NCBI GenBank assembly: GCA_914767885.1
Contig: CAJZBQ010000036.1
Coordinates: forward strand, 682,001-746,000
Origin: Blepharisma stoltei
Taxonomy: Eukaryota; Ciliophora; Heterotrichea; Heterotrichida; Blepharismidae
Length of the DNA: 64,000 bases
Direction: 5' to 3'
A program made the translations under genes and the position numbers. Positions 21,518-31,607 of this stretch are shown here, piece after piece. The stretch's first letter is position 1. Each line of letters opens with the position of its first letter. The notes below the pieces were generated by a model. The model was not told the DNA's origin. It saw only the letters and a list, made by a program, of their open reading frames with translations, and searched no databases.

Positions 21518-24366
21518 TTAAAATTCATTTTTGCTTACATCTGGAAATCCCATCATATCATGTGATGCAGGTCTTGAACTCAAACTATTATTAACTGGCG
21601 TCACATATATATTTTGCATCATATTATGAGAAGCTGGCCTTCCAATCACATTTCCATTGCCATAAGCATTTTTCAAAGCTATTTCAATTTCTTCAGTAGA
21701 GTTAATTCGCAATGGAGATTGATATCATGAACTTGCTTGCGAGCTAGAACACAAATAAAATTGCAACGTTGCCGGCCCGTCCTCTCTCTGACCTGTTTAG
21801 AGCCTGGGGAACTTGCTGCAGTCCGAAGCAAACCAAGCAGGAAACGGAGTCTACGGGCACTGGGCATTGCGCTCCAGTTGTTTTCTCCCTCATCCGGCAA
21901 TTAGGCCTTGTGTCTTTCCGATGAACATTTGGAAAAAGGCTTTTACCCCTAGAGACTGCTAGTGCCGAAGATGAAGGCATAGTTGATACCGATGCTAGCT
22001 AGGGAGTTTATCCTTAACTAGAGCTCTAGTCACTCAAGCAGCAGCTGTCAAGTCCCAAATCTGCATACTTCATGGCTCCGAACAGCATTAAGAGCAAGGT
22101 TGAAAGCCGGAGGATAGCTATCTCTGGTGGAAATACTGACATAATCAGTGAGGTTCGCTAGCTGCTGAAGAGTCTCCTACAAAGACTCGCCTTGGGTGAG
22201 ACGTAAAAGGACTGAGAGCCCTAAACTATAATTAATGTAAATATTAATGCTTGAGAGCCAGATGTTGACTGCTTAGAATATGGAGAAGTATCATGAGAAT
22301 CCATCGTACTCACTGTTCCTTGCGAAGGATAAACAAATGGTTTTCAAGGAATTTTATAGCGATTGTCATACTTTTTAGGTGCACAGCAGGGGAAATTATT
22401 GCTTGGCCATGGAACTTCAGAGCTATGGATCATAGATAATGATGTAGGTCTTTTTACTGGATTTTCCACATGCTTCAATGGAGGTGCTTGATATTTGATC
22501 ACCCCATCAATATTTCCCTAAATCCCCCCACCCTTTAAATTAAAACGAAAAAATTTTGTTCTCAAAAAAAGGGAAAATTTTTTATAAAAACAAAATTTCA
22601 AAAATTTATCAAATTAGATTAATAAATTTGTGTTAATAAAATCCTATTTACTCTTTATCCTTTAAAAAAAAGCAAGATATAACTAAATTTTCATTATTAG
22701 TTAATACGCTACTATTAATTGCATCAAAATTATTTACACAAAAATTATTATTTTTATTGATAAAAAAATAAAAAAAAAATTATCGATCAAAGTGCTAATT
22801 TTGTTTAAATAAGATGTTATTTATACACTATCTTTAAAATAAAGCAAGAAATAAGTAAATTTTGAATTTTTGTAAAGAATTTGCATTGAATTTATGTCAA
22901 AATTATTTAAATAAAAAATATAAATATTTTTTGAAAAATTTAAAATTAAGGATAATAGATTTATTCAAATAAGATGCTATTTATACTCTCTTCTTTAAAC
23001 AAGAGCAAGATATAACTAAATTTTTAATTTTAGTTAAGAAGAAACATTTAAATTATATCAAAACCTTTTACATAAACATTATGATGCTATATATAAAATT
23101 TTTTTATTATAAAATTAAATTTTGTTCCAATTTAAGGGGGGGTTAATTTACCAAAAAAGTAGAAATTTTACTATATATTTTGTTCCAATTTAAAGGGGGG
23201 GAGTAAATAAATCTTACATCTTTGAAGAACTGATGCTCCAAAGCATCTATAGGTGATATCCTCTTATTTGGGTTGTATTCAAGCATTTTTTGGATAAGGT
23301 CTAAGAAATTTTGGTATTTTTCTGCGTCTTTTTTCACTATATGAATGCCAAGTGCCTCTTTTAATGATTTTGGGTATTGTTTATTTGGGTCTTCATGAAT
23401 TGGCTCATGCTTTAGTTTAGGTGGCCCAGATACGTCGAAAAATGTATGGATTTTTTCGCTTAAAAATATCATAGAATATGGTGGCATCCCTAATATCTCA
23501 GTTATTTTTGCCATCTGATCAATTTCAGTTCTTCCGCAGAACAAAGGTCTCCCAATATGTAATTCGGCTAAAATGCATCCAACACTTCATACATCTATAG
23601 AAGCCCCATATGTTTGTCCTAAAATGACCTCTGGAGCTCTGTAATACATGCTTTGCACACATTTATAAATAGTTTTTCCAACTTCACATGAGCTTCCAAA
23701 GTCCACTATCTTTATTCCTGAGCGGTCTGGTACTTTTAGCATGATATTTTCTGGCTTTAAGTCGCAGTGAATTATTTTCAATTTCGGACGAGACAATAAA
23801 CAGAGCGCCAATACAAGCTGCCACGCGAAATCCCTTACTTCTGATAAAGAAAGTCCTTTAAAGTCAGTATCCCGTAAAAGCTGCAGTAAAGTTTTTGATA
23901 AATATTCAAAAACAATACAAGTGTGGCCATTTCATTCAAAATGGTCAAGCATTCTGACAATGTACCCTTTTTCTTGATCATATTCATTTAATTTTTTTAA
24001 TGTATCAATTTCTCGTTGTGCGATTTTCGCTAATTTAAGTTTGTGTTTAATAATCTTGATAGCGACTTTTTCATTGCGTTCACGGTCGAAAGCCTCGACG
24101 ACTTTTCCAAATGAACCGCTCCCAATGAGGCCGTAGACATAATATCGCCCTTCTTTGAGTTCTTCTCCTCCAGCTAAGACTCTTTTAAGGTGCTCGCGGG
24201 TTTCGAGTCGGTGAATGTGACTATAAAGTCCTGATAATGAAAGTGTTGTTAATTTCAGAAGCTTTTGAGAAATCGGAGATGATAGGTAATCACTCCCAGA
24301 GTTCCCGCTAGAGTTATCATTTATTAAATGACTTCTAGCTGAGTAAGAGTTTTGGATGTTCTCCAT
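21518..24366 (-). CDS. DYRK-family dual-specificity protein kinase
   Basis: 544 aa after removing R6, an M2 element and a 15-nt intron. The kinase domain holds GLIGSGSFGKVVEAF (P-loop), VAIKIIK (catalytic Lys), HCDLKPENIML (the HCD form typical of DYRK), DFGSSC, and QSMYYRAPEVILG (activation loop with tyrosines). TGA codons are Trp in DHFEWNG and SIDVWSVGC. The C-terminal tail, formed only after repair, is Ser/Pro-rich and ends GFPDVSKNEF; it carries the RPASHNMM/RPASHDMM duplication. DYRKs autophosphorylate on Tyr and act on Ser/Thr. Three independent repairs giving a frame multiple of three make the structure strong. Confidence 0.9.
21745..22247. mobile_element. Retroposon-like insertion R6 in the DYRK C-terminal exon
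   Basis: 503 bp flanked by TGCTTGCGAGC (21734-21744) and TGCTTGAGAGC (22248-22258), one mismatch, no TA in the repeat. Deletion joins TSGSQA to SSWYQSPLRINS. The right edge is AT-rich like a tail. Confidence 0.78.
22518..23217 (-). other. 15-nt intron split by an M2 element
   Basis: After TA-to-TA excision of 22521-23205 the minus strand reads GTAAGATTTATTTAG, a canonical 15-nt intron. Its last three bases lie at 22518-22520 and its first twelve at 23206-23217. Splicing joins QFFKD to GNIDGVIKYQ and opens the rest of the kinase tail. Confidence 0.82.
22521..23205. mobile_element. M2-family MITE located inside an intron
   Basis: 685 bp with ends AATCCCCCCACCCTTTAAAT and, on the other strand, CTCCCCCCCTTTAAATTGG, between TA sites. 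The core holds three tandem-like units of about 165 bp (starting near 22645, 22813 and 22970) sharing ATTTATAC-CTTTAAA-AGCAAGA motifs. A second TTCCAATTTAAAGGGG copy lies at the right edge. Confidence 0.85.
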
Positions 24367-24420
24367 GATATTTATTTAAAGATTATTCAATGCAGATATT
24401 ACACAATTTTATTAGGAAAA

Positions 24421-24756
24421 TGCTTCCCCCTCTCCGTTAGCGAGGAAAAAAATTTTGTTGGCAAATGGAGGGGGGGGCATTTTCCTGAAAAATTTGTATA
24501 TTAATTTTATTATTTTCAAAAATCCTGTTTCAAAAAAGTAGTGAAGTAAAAATTAATTTAATTTTGTTTTTTTAATGCGAGCTGTTTAAAATTAAACAGA
24601 ATTAGCTAGAGATTTCATTATACTAATTATTACTTATATTATAATACTTTTTTTCATAAAATGTTTTATATTAAAAATTTTTTATCCCAGATGTAGGTTT
24701 TTACCAAAAAAATATGATTTTTCTGGCTTTTTTGTTCGCTCACGGACGGGGAGTTA
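24421..24756. mobile_element. M1 MITE upstream of the DYRK gene
   Basis: The left end has a TIR hairpin (TCTCCGTTAGCGAGG / CAAATGGAGG), the right end CTCACGGACGGGGAGTTA. The core matches M1 (AATTAGCTAGAGATTTCATT). It lies about 55 bp 5' of the DYRK start codon. Confidence 0.8.
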
Positions 24757-25511
24757 ATATTTTACCAGCATATAAAGAGAAGTTTGAGGAAGTTAATTGT
24801 AATAAAAATTTAATAAAGATTTTTAGTGGATATCTTTTGAAAAAATAGTGATTAAAATAAAGGATATAAGAGTACTGAGAATAAGTATTTAATGGTCGAA
24901 ATTAGTTTGCAAGCAAACTATGATAGATAAAACAGTTAAAAATTTGGAGTATTAGAGTATAGCTGATTTTATAAGACTGCATAATCTTTATGAGTAGTTG
25001 TGGAGTTATTTTAAATAGAATCATTTAATTAATTGAAAAATTTAAAAATTCGCCATAATTACTATTTGCTAGGAAAATACAGCTTTTAGATTTTAAATAC
25101 TCCAATATGTAAGTATTTTGACTATTTAATTTATATGAATAATTTACAAATAAATTGCCACTTAAAATCCAGAAAATGACAACAAAATAATTTGAAACCT
25201 AAAACAATTGCGTCATTCTATACCCAGCAAAACTTTTTGTATTATAATTGAGAGAAAAATTATGTATGCGAACAGAAAAATAAAGCAATATAGAAAATAT
25301 AAGAAAAACTCTACTAAATTGAGTTATATGGTGCAGATTATAAAGTGGTGGCCCATAAATATTAATGAAAACTTAAAAGCTACCTAAATTCTATTAAAAT
25401 TCATCATAAAGAATTAAATTCATAATCTTGAAAAAGACATAAAAATTTACACCAGCGAACAAAAGCGAGCTTCCTTGATAATTATAGTCAACTTAAATCC
25501 TTTTACTTTTC
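24757..25511. other. Non-coding AT-rich spacer
   Basis: About 750 bp with no supported ORF, no MITE core and no GC-rich retroposon. Confidence 0.4.
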
Positions 25512-25748
25512 TTATGAAATTATTGGAAATGCCAATATAAAGTCTTTACCACATATAATTATTCCTTTCTTAAAAGACTCTATATACTTTAAATAGAAAT
25601 TAATGTTGAGATAGGCGTAGCTGAGAATAAATAAGATTCCCAGTTTAATATATCTCCTTATTGTTGCGTGATTCCAATATGAAGAACTGATCTTCTCAGA
25701 GACGCTTATACATCCTTCAAAATTATTATTATTATATGTAAATGGCAA
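25512..25748 (-). CDS. Possible small membrane protein (78 aa)
   Basis: ORF MPFTYNNNNFEGCISV with one hydrophobic stretch (LGILFILSYAYLNINFYL) and a second weaker one near the C-terminus. No family is recognised. It lies 33 bp downstream of the SPT3-like gene on the same strand. It could be a chance ORF. Confidence 0.3.
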   Translation of the reverse strand: MPFTYNNNNFEGCISVSEKISSSYWNHATIRRYIKLGILFILSYAYLNINFYLKYIESFKKGIIICGKDFILAFPIIS

Positions 25749-25781
25749 GATAATTATGGGTATTTATTAAATTCAGAATCA

Positions 25782-26636
25782 TTATACCAACTCCAGCTCT
25801 TCGGGTGTAATTGCTGTGCTTTGAATAGTCAGCTTTCCTTCGTGATTCCGTTTTCTGATTGCATTTTCAGCCATTGAGTATATTTTTTCCCAGGCAACTT
25901 GTGCAAGCAATTCAAATGAATGCTGACATGAGCTCCACTTAAGGAATTTTTTCTTTCCAAGACTGTTGAAATTTGTTCTTCTGCAGGCACTAAACTGCTG
26001 GTATTCTTCAGGGTTCATATCTTTGGTCCGTAAGTCGTTAAATTCTAACCTTTCAAAGCTTAAATTTGCTTCTCTGTCCATTTCTTTCATCTCTTCATCG
26101 CTCTCTTCTTCTAATTCATCTTCAAATGCAATTTCTTTTTCAAGGTCTTTGGAATCTTGCAATTTTTTGTATAGTTTTGAGTATTTCTCTTTCAGTTCAT
26201 TTGGGGGTAGTAAAGATTCTGCTTTTATAAATTTATGGATATATTCAGTGAGAATTTGCACAGTTTGAGGATTTGGAGGCATGACATCTCCAGCTGAAAT
26301 CATGATACTTGAAATTATGTGAGTTATTTTTGATGAAACTTTCTGATGACTTGGGAGACTCTTGGAGAGATCAGGAAAATTTTCATGCAAATTAGCAGTT
26401 TCTTTGATTCAATTAGGTGGCTGACTTAGTAGCTGATAAATTGTTTCTTGCTGGCTAATATCTAAAGATAGAGCTTTTTCTTTCATCTCTTCTAAAGGGA
26501 GTTTGCAGATTTCAGCGATTTCACTTTGATCAATACTTTTTTTCGCCTTTTCGCGCTTATTTTTATCTCTTTTATTTAATTTCAGATCAGTTTTTATATG
26601 CTTTTCTAATTTCCTAGGTCTTCCTTTTCTTTTCAT
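25782..26636 (-). CDS. SPT3/TAF13-like histone-fold protein with AT-hook
   Basis: 284 aa with one TGA read as Trp (PPNWIKET, about 26410). The N-terminus has an AT-hook-like KRKGRPRK followed by a very basic helix. The middle segment SSIMISAGDVMPPNPQTVQI then LTEYIHKFI fits the first histone fold of SPT3/TAF13 proteins. An acidic linker follows (EDELEEESDEEMKEMD). The C-terminal helices KFLKWSSCQHSFELLAQVAW resemble the second fold. SPT3 sits in SAGA and presents TBP; TAF13 sits in TFIID. The assignment is by fold pattern only and other histone-fold transcription factors are possible. Confidence 0.45.
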
Positions 26637-26715
26637 TTTATTTTATAAATTTTCCCTCAGTCCTCCTATTGTTAAAATGTTTAAGATTATTTTGTTTTTT
26701 CGTAATTCTTATCTA

Positions 26716-29704
26716 TTAATGTTTATTTCTTCCTCCTCTCAACAAATTTTTCTCCAAAGAAAGAATTGGGCTTTCTATCATCAGTGAAAGCAAAGTCCCT
26801 GTTATAGTTGTCAATAAAATAGTTCCAACCGCATGATAAGATATATCTAAGTCTCCATAATATAGAGCGCTATCCCGAGAGAAAATATACCAATAAATAA
26901 ATAGCGGGTGGACCACATAAAAAGCAAAGCTGACCTTTGCCAATGGAGCCAGAAACCTAAGTGTCAGCACGTATAAAAGGCATCTGCAGTATCCAAATAG
27001 CATAGGAATCATAAACAGCGAAAATCCAAAGGCAAATCCAAAATGGTCAAATGTCATAAAGGCAGCTTTATGTGAGGTTGACCATTCATCAAGACCATAG
27101 GTGGTTAGTTGGTATGGGCCAAAGTTTATTACATACATCAAAGTTAATCCAATCGCATAGCCAATATATCTGAAAGCAGGAATATGAACCCATTTGAAAG
27201 CTTTGACTTCCAAAGAAGTAACGAAACTTTTTTCCATTGGCAGTTTTGGCTGCTCCTCTTGAATAAGATTATAACTGGGACTCAGCAAAACGTTGTTGTT
27301 TTGTTTAGCTGCTGATGCTTGTGCTTTGTGATCTACAGCGCTTCTATATAGAAAGCCAATCATTATTCCTAATAAGTATGGGGCCATTCTTGCATAAGGC
27401 TTGACATAATTGTGGAGGAATTGGTCTTTATTTCCTACTCCGTATAGCATAGTTGGATTATAATCATTTATATTCGCTTCAATTCCAACTTCTATCCAAT
27501 TTACACCTATCAAAGTTATGCAGGCTAGATATCCCCAGAGCTTATTCTTGAAGTATAAGATAAGGACAATCGGTGAGAATACATAAAATTGAACGTCATT
27601 TGCATATGCCTTAATGGCAAGTGAACCAACCTTACCTCTTAGCATCAGTAGCCAGTAGGCTCATTGGGAAAAAATTTGGGGATCTTGTGGTAAGGGGACC
27701 ATGTTCGTAAATTAATACCCGGCCAGATTTTGGCGGAGCGAAATTTCGACCGCATGCTCATTTCCAGCTCAAGGTTTTACTTCGTGTATTATGGTCCGCT
27801 GGAGCTGGAAAGGGGAAACCGAGCAAGATGAGAGGTGGTCAGTTGGCCAATTTGGCAAATCACAGGTTCCATTTTTGTCGACAGCTCGACCAGAAAATTT
27901 ATTTTTCGAATTTTTGGAAAGGGCAAGCCCGTTGACGTATGGCATGGCGACTCAGCGTCTCTTATTCACGGGGAGCAAGTCTTGCCCTCGTTCGTGAGGA
28001 TCAACATAGGGGAAGCATTGTACGATCTTACAAGTAAACGGTGAGACGTTATGTGGGAGGTAATTAGTGGCCTGCAGGCAGCAGAAGACTTCTCTATAAG
28101 TAATTTAAGTAAGCAAGTATGCCATTTGCAATGTACCAACTCCAACCCATACAAGAAAACTCACCAACTGGGAAGAAATTATTGATGAACAATAGGTTTG
28201 CCCACCAATATTGCTTGCAGCCTACAGGTGTTACATCTTCGAAAATTGGCCATTGAGGGCCGCTTCCTATGTATTTTAATAAGAACGCATATGTTAAAAA
28301 GCACATGTAATAGATAGGAATAAGCCTAATAAAGCGATGAAGTTCAAATATTGCCCAGTTCATTCTCCCTTTTGTCGCTTTCAGCTGCGCTGTTGTAAGA
28401 AAAGCCAATAAAAATCCAGCCATCAAAAAGAAAACGTCAACTACATAAATAATCATAAACAGATGATAATAATCTGTGAATACCGTATAAATTCCTGCAG
28501 GATTTGAAAAAGCTCCCGATAACTGGTAGATGTAAGAATGGCCAAAGACGATGATAAGCATTGAGAACACTCTAACACCATTGAATATCTGCAGTGTGTC
28601 AAATTCAGTTGGCAAAGTCGTGAGTTTCTTCCAGTTTGTGATTAATGAAAATGCCATAACATTTCGTGATACAGGCCCAAACCTCTTTTGTGGGTTTTTA
28701 ATAGAAATAACTTCAAAAGTTGTTCCTGCCACAACTGTTCCGAATAAGAGGATTCATAGTGTCAGTACAAAGATCGCAGCACCATCCATGCCGTCTTTGT
28801 TGTATTCACTGGGAAAGTGAGCTTTAAAATCAGTCAATTGTGGAATATTGCTTAAATTTAATTTTTGGTAAATTTCGAGACTGAGGTCTTGATAGTCACC
28901 TACTGTGCAATTGACTGGGCCACAGAAGCCCAACATCACTCTAAATCCATCATATTTGGCTTCAAGAAGTGCGTATTTTGCGGAAGTCAGGTTATTGCAT
29001 TCGGCGTATAAACCTAAATCATCAAAGCCTTTGCCAGAGTAATATATCATTTGTAAGCCATGTGGGTATTTGTTGATTCCCATATCGATTATGTCGTTCT
29101 TGCACTTTTCGAGGTCCGCATAGACTGCTATGAGTATTGACAAACATATTTGAGAACCAATCCACCTCATAGCATCTGTAGCTAAGAGGAAACACAGATA
29201 AATTGTGTTAGGGAGGATGGCGCTGGGTAATGAACATCCGGCCGAGTTTTGCTTAGTTTGATGGAGTGCAATGTTGGATTAGGCTAACCGTAGCTCACAT
29301 TCAAGCAGAGGTTTATCTAGGAGGAAGGTGGGACGCGGAGTTAGAAAGGGATCTCCCTGCAACGCCAGTGAGAATACTCCTAGTCAATCGGAACGTTTCC
29401 AGCATTATACCAGGCATTGAGCCCTGGACTAAGGGTTTTTACAGGTGGCCAGAAAATTCGTTTTTTGGAGCTTACACCCAATCCATATGTGGCATGCTGG
29501 CCCAGCACCTCTAACTTGCAGTTAATAAGTGCAAGCTCTTGTCTGTGAGAAGTAACACAGTAAGAGGCTTTGCTCGGACTCAAAAGTAAGTTGTGGAGAA
29601 TACGAAGGTGGACACAATCTGCTTAGCATGTTCACAGGGAGTTTATTAATCTTAATTAAGTTAAGTTAAACGATGAGTATTGACAAAAATATACAACACT
29701 TCAT
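26716..29704 (-). CDS. NRF-6-type multispan membrane acyltransferase
   Basis: 639 aa after removal of R7 and R8. The repaired start, MKCCIFLSILIAVYA, is a signal peptide. The lumenal Cys-containing NRF domain has DLEKCKND, ECNNLTSAKYALLEAKYDG and GFCGPVNCTVGDYQDL. Then comes an acyltransferase-3 domain of about ten membrane spans: FNGVRVFSMLIIVFGHSYIY with the conserved His, FELHRFIRLIPIYY, GWSWYIANDVQFYVFSPIVL restored across R7, and AKVSFAFYVVHPLFIYW. A TGA is Trp in LTLWILLFG. In nematodes NRF-6 relatives act in lipid and drug uptake; the acyl substrate is unknown. Both repairs restore family motifs exactly. Confidence 0.9.
27605..28122 (+). mobile_element. Retroposon R7 (family A) in an acyltransferase exon
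   Basis: 518 bp flanked by CATTTGCA (27597-27604, 28123-28130), no TA in the TSD. Its start, GAACCAACCTTACCTCTTAG, matches R8 and R14. The right edge TAAGTAATTTAAGTAAGCAAG is tail-like. Confidence 0.85.
29145..29672 (+). mobile_element. Retroposon R8 (family A) in a signal-peptide exon
   Basis: 528 bp with the perfect 15-bp TSD ATGAGTATTGACAAA (29130-29144, 29673-29687). Head GAACCAATCCACC...CATAGCATCTGTAGC is shared with R7 and R14. A tRNA-head-like TTTGATGGAGTGCAATG segment lies near 29260. The tail is TAATCTTAATTAAGTTAAG. It creates a false start (MRWIGSQ) just inside the element. Confidence 0.9.
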
Positions 29705-30912
29705 AGTAGAATTATTAATGTATGATTAGAATTTCATTTTGGTGAAGATTTTATGCAATATTAATAGTAAATTTTATTTTGACATTAAATTATAAATAGG
29801 ATTTCAAAAGCTTAATAAATTATACAGATAATATAATTAACACCCATAATCGGTGTTATAAATTTATATGAGATTGAGTGTTTAAGTTTTTGAAATTAAA
29901 AAAAGTATAATAAAACTAAAATTGTTTTGAAATAGCAGCATTTATTCTTGAAACTATATCATTTTAAACGTGAAAAAACGTTTGCGATTTTCGATTTAGA
30001 AAGCAAATGATTGATTAGTTCTGCTCACTTCTGATCTTATATATTTTAATGTCATTAGAATCAAAATATTGGTTCTAGACGCAGGTCTTTAAAATTAAAC
30101 TTGCCCGTTTATGTGCAATCAAACATGAATAATCATAATATATCACCATATCCGAAAATTTCCACTTTATTGAAATCCTCTTTATATAGAGGCTAAACGG
30201 CTTCAGCTAGCAAATAATAGTTCATTAAAATATTTATCCCTTAAATGCTAACATAGTTTGAAAATAGAATCTATGATTTTCCTGTAATTAAAGCAAGCAT
30301 AGTCGCCTTCACAACATAATAAAGCCAAACAAGGTGCAAATAAGGACAGTAAGAGAATACAGATATGCTTTAATAAAATTGCAAAAGCATAATGAAATTG
30401 AGTTCTTTTGGATTAAAGGAATCATACTCTGTTTAATGATCTAAGATTACATTTAAATAAAGCCTTAATTATTTCTCACCTTAAATAAGTATAGCGCGTG
30501 CTCCCCGATAGATTTTCAAGGAAAATGCCCTTCAAAGAAAAAATTATTTTGAAATTCCAAAAGTCAAATATCAATTTAAAAATGTCATTATAGATGTCCT
30601 ATTTTTCAATTTGAAAATTGACTTTTCAGAATTATCCTCCAGGCATCTAAAATGAGGCTTGTGCTATATATGACCCGATTAAGGCGATAAGTGCTCAATA
30701 AGCTAGAAAGAGTGACTTTATATAGGATGATTTAAGAAAATGCAAGCTGCTCATCTTAGCTCTTCACACTTACTAATAATTTTAAATTTATGATAAATTA
30801 AAATCGATAAAAATAGCAAGTTTACCCAAAGTTTTCAAGATCCATACACTTTAAAGCTTATGCTAGTGGCTTTCAATCATATGAAGTCTCTCTAAGCTCC
30901 ATATATAAATTA
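29705..30912. other. Non-coding AT-rich intergenic region
   Basis: About 1.2 kb between divergent genes (acyltransferase minus, eIF5A plus). No MITE, retroposon or ORF supported; it probably contains both promoters. Confidence 0.5.
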
Positions 30913-31374
30913 ATGGAGCACGAAGAAACAGTTGACATTGTAGCTTCAGGAGCCTCAGAAACTTATCCAAGTCAAGTTGGATCACTCAAGAAGGGTGGAT
31001 ACTGCGTCCTCAGAGGCCATCCAGTCAAAATCATGGAAATTGCTACAGCCAAAGTTGGGAAGCATGGCTCAGCCAAAGCCAAAATTACAGGAATCGATGT
31101 TTTCACTTCAAATAAATATGAAGAAATCCACCCAACTTCCCACAACATTGACGTACCAAATATTTCAAGAATTGACTATACATTGGTCGACATTGCAAGG
31201 GATGGATTTGTTTCGTTAATGGATGAGCAAGGAAACACAAAAGAAGACTTAAAACTTCCAGAAGACGAAGAAGGAGCCAAAATCCGCGATTTGTTCGAAA
31301 ATGGAGCTACAGTTTCAGTGACTGTTATGAAAGCTATGGGTCAAGAGAGAATTATGGCTGGTAAAGAAATCTAA
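30913..31374 (+). CDS. EIF5A: Translation factor eIF5A
   Basis: 153 aa, full length for the family. eIF5A helps the ribosome through polyproline and other stalling motifs and in termination. The hypusine loop is KVGKHGSAKAKI, in which the Lys preceding HG is modified by deoxyhypusine synthase. Other marks are GYCVLRGHPVKIMEI, TGIDVFTSNKYEEIHPTSHN and the C-terminal OB fold with YTLVDIARDGFVSLMD. The gene has no intron, no insertion and no TGA, unlike most neighbours, in line with a highly expressed compact gene. Confidence 0.98.
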   Translation: MEHEETVDIVASGASETYPSQVGSLKKGGYCVLRGHPVKIMEIATAKVGKHGSAKAKITGIDVFTSNKYEEIHPTSHNIDVPNISRIDYTLVDIARDGFVSLMDEQGNTKEDLKLPEDEEGAKIRDLFENGATVSVTVMKAMGQERIMAGKEI

Positions 31375-31607
31375 GCAAATAATACATATGATCTCTTACA
31401 TAGCATTGAGTATTAAAATTGTTTAAATAAGCCATGCTATTTAGAATCTTAATTCTATTATTTTGATGCGTATAGAGTTGTGAAACAGGTGGCTAAATTT
31501 GCTATATTTATATTTATTAAAACTTATGAAAAGGAGATAAGTCTTAATAGAGTGAGTTAGTGAAATTGTCTTTATGAATATTTATATGATTTTGATCTAT
31601 GTAATAA

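Noticed and set aside
27791-28044. ORFs of 68-69 codons between the two acyltransferase parts
   Set aside because: They lie within R7, which is precisely removable by its TSD.
29240-29340. A tRNA gene
   Set aside because: A-box-like and weak B-box-like words occur, but no cloverleaf folds and the block recurs inside family A retroposons.
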